Shown here piece after piece: positions 62,699 to 64,000 of a DNA stretch of 64,000 nucleotides. The notes beneath the pieces are model-generated. The model worked only from the letters and a program-made list of their open reading frames with translations, was not told where the DNA came from and did not search any database. The DNA is from Martinezella rhizogenes. Its GTDB lineage: Bacteria; Pseudomonadota; Alphaproteobacteria; Rhizobiales; Rhizobiaceae. Each line of letters begins with the position of its first letter. Position 1 is the first letter of the stretch. The stretch spans positions 558,001-622,000 of the forward strand of contig JAAMEZ010000006.1 of assembly GCA_013322215.1 (NCBI GenBank). The letters run 5' to 3'. A program made the position numbers and the translations under genes.

Positions 62699-62773
62699 TT
62701 ATGCGAATGAATTGCAAAAAAGGCGCCGTTGAAATGCAAAACCGCCCGCGCGAAATTCGCGCAGGCGGTTCAT
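62699..62773 (-). CDS. Possible leaderless leader ORF of CDF-queF
   Basis: 24 codons, MNRLREFRAGGFAFQRRLFCNSFA. The ATG (62771-62773) has no ribosome site and is 0-2 nt from the predicted transcription start. It contains RLR at residues 3-5. It spans the hairpin at 62741-62769, so translation would block it. Confidence 0.35.
   Translation of the reverse strand: MNRLREFRAGGFAFQRRLFCNSFA
62741..62769 (-). promoter_or_regulatory. Leader hairpin of CDF-queF
   Basis: ACCGCC-x-GCGCGAA / TTCGCGC-x-GGCGGT, 13 bp with one mismatch pair and a 1-nt loop (plus-strand reading). On the minus strand it is followed by TTTTGCATTT, so it may act as an attenuator. Confidence 0.5.
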
Positions 62774-62781
62774 TGACGCTC

Positions 62782-62810
62782 CATATGGGCCAGGACTTCG
62801 CGTTTGTCAA
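62782..62810 (-). promoter_or_regulatory. Promoter of the CDF-queF operon
   Basis: Minus strand TTGACA, 17-nt spacer, CATATG, the closest match to the rhizobial sigma-70 consensus in the window. Transcription predicted at 62775-62773. Confidence 0.65.
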
Positions 62811-63062
62811 AGGCGGCCGCCCTTTTCGCACGACAATTCGTCCCGATGTGCGGATTGAGAGAAACGCCGGTTGGGCATTTAGTTTGCAGAAGACGAGTAG
62901 GACTTTTCCCAAACCGCCGTTCCGCGACAATTGGAAGCCGATAATGCGCTCGCCTGCGAAAAATCGTGCTGGTAGTTTGGCTTGCGATCCGGCACTAAGC
63001 TGTGCTTCAGCCTGGCGTGCAAGGGTCGATGGTATTGGCCGATGCGCCGCCGCCTCTTATGA

Positions 63063-63818
<756 letters not shown>

Positions 63819-63856
63819 AGGCGGCCGATTTCCGGCAGCCCCGTCAGATCCAAGCC

Positions 63857-64000
63857 TCAGGATCGAAACGTGACGAAAGAAATGACGTTGCCATCCGGGT
63901 CGCGCACATGGAAATCCGTGCCGCCCCAAGCCTGTTTGGTGAGCGGTTGTGCAAACTCCACGCCCCTCGCCTTGAACTCCTCGAACAATCCCTGGACATT
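63857..64000 (-). CDS. VOC family protein, C-terminal part (cut by window edge)
   Basis: The minus strand is open from the edge to a TGA at 63857-63859 and ends GTDFHVRDPDGNVISFVTFRS. This is the C-terminal half of a glyoxalase/bleomycin-resistance (VOC) domain. The start is beyond the window, so length and specificity are unknown. Confidence 0.85.
   Translation of the reverse strand, partial: NVQGLFEEFKARGVEFAQPLTKQAWGGTDFHVRDPDGNVISFVTFRS

Noticed and set aside
61756..62700. preQ1 riboswitch upstream of queF
   Set aside because: queF is translationally coupled to the CDF gene with a 1-nt gap; no preQ1-I or preQ1-II aptamer sequence is visible in the operon leader.

Overview
The window is chromosomal DNA from an alphaproteobacterium, very probably a Rhizobiaceae member (Rhizobium/Agrobacterium group). 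The evidence is high GC with rhizobial sigma-70 promoters (TTGnnn-N16/17-CtATan), a ClpS2-type adaptor without a neighbouring clpA, a fbcFBC (petABC) operon, a DUF1285/Nudix/CCA-transferase operon, a long CTC-like L25, a Rhizobiaceae-style intergenic palindromic element, and an attenuator-type leuA leader peptide. No rRNA, tRNA, CRISPR, prophage or insertion sequence was found. Both window edges cut genes (proC at the left, a VOC protein at the right).

Layout. 1-1.7 kb: proC, YbjN and a UbiK/BMFP protein (minus). 1.9-8 kb: lgt, NDUFAF7-like methyltransferase, pgeF, M24 peptidase-like protein, lipoprotein and prs (plus). 8-12.3 kb: MFS exporter and two tandem paralogous exported proteins (minus). 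12.6-19.5 kb: rplY, a GGDEF-EAL receptor with its own periplasmic solute-binding protein, pth, GNAT, clpS (minus) and ychF. 19.6-25.4 kb: membrane protein, two MaoC hydratases, apt and the cytochrome bc1 operon. 25.8-31.6 kb: EEP-family phosphatase, a full-length ABC exporter, LysE, and a second ABC exporter with a long structured leader. 32-38.5 kb: trmL, an unknown hydrolase-like protein, hemF, small proteins, and the cca/Nudix/DUF1285 operon. 38.6-45.5 kb: moxR-DUF58-BatA/DUF4159 operon. 45.5-51.4 kb: GNATs, glutathionyl-hydroquinone reductase, Nudix, phosphoesterase, ECF sigma with its membrane anti-sigma. 51.6-53.6 kb: third ABC exporter with leader ORFs. 53.6-64 kb: leuA with leader, BenE, DeoR, MFS, VOC, clpP, DUF2076, queF, a CDF metal exporter and bluB.

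Most genes are conserved housekeeping genes. The least explained signals lie in 5' leaders. The ABC exporter at 29744-31594 is preceded by an 18-codon ORF with a near-perfect Shine-Dalgarno and an internal Arg-Leu-Arg motif (the class of motif at which macrolide-bound ribosomes arrest in Erm leader peptides). The leader also holds long inverted repeats that cannot all pair at once. A sibling exporter (51718-53562) has its own short leader ORFs overlapping a 9-bp hairpin. The CDF-queF operon and leuA each have a promoter placed so that the leader ORF would be almost leaderless, followed by a hairpin. Together these suggest translation-coupled (ribosome-sensing) control of exporters and biosynthesis. 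This is an inference from sequence only.
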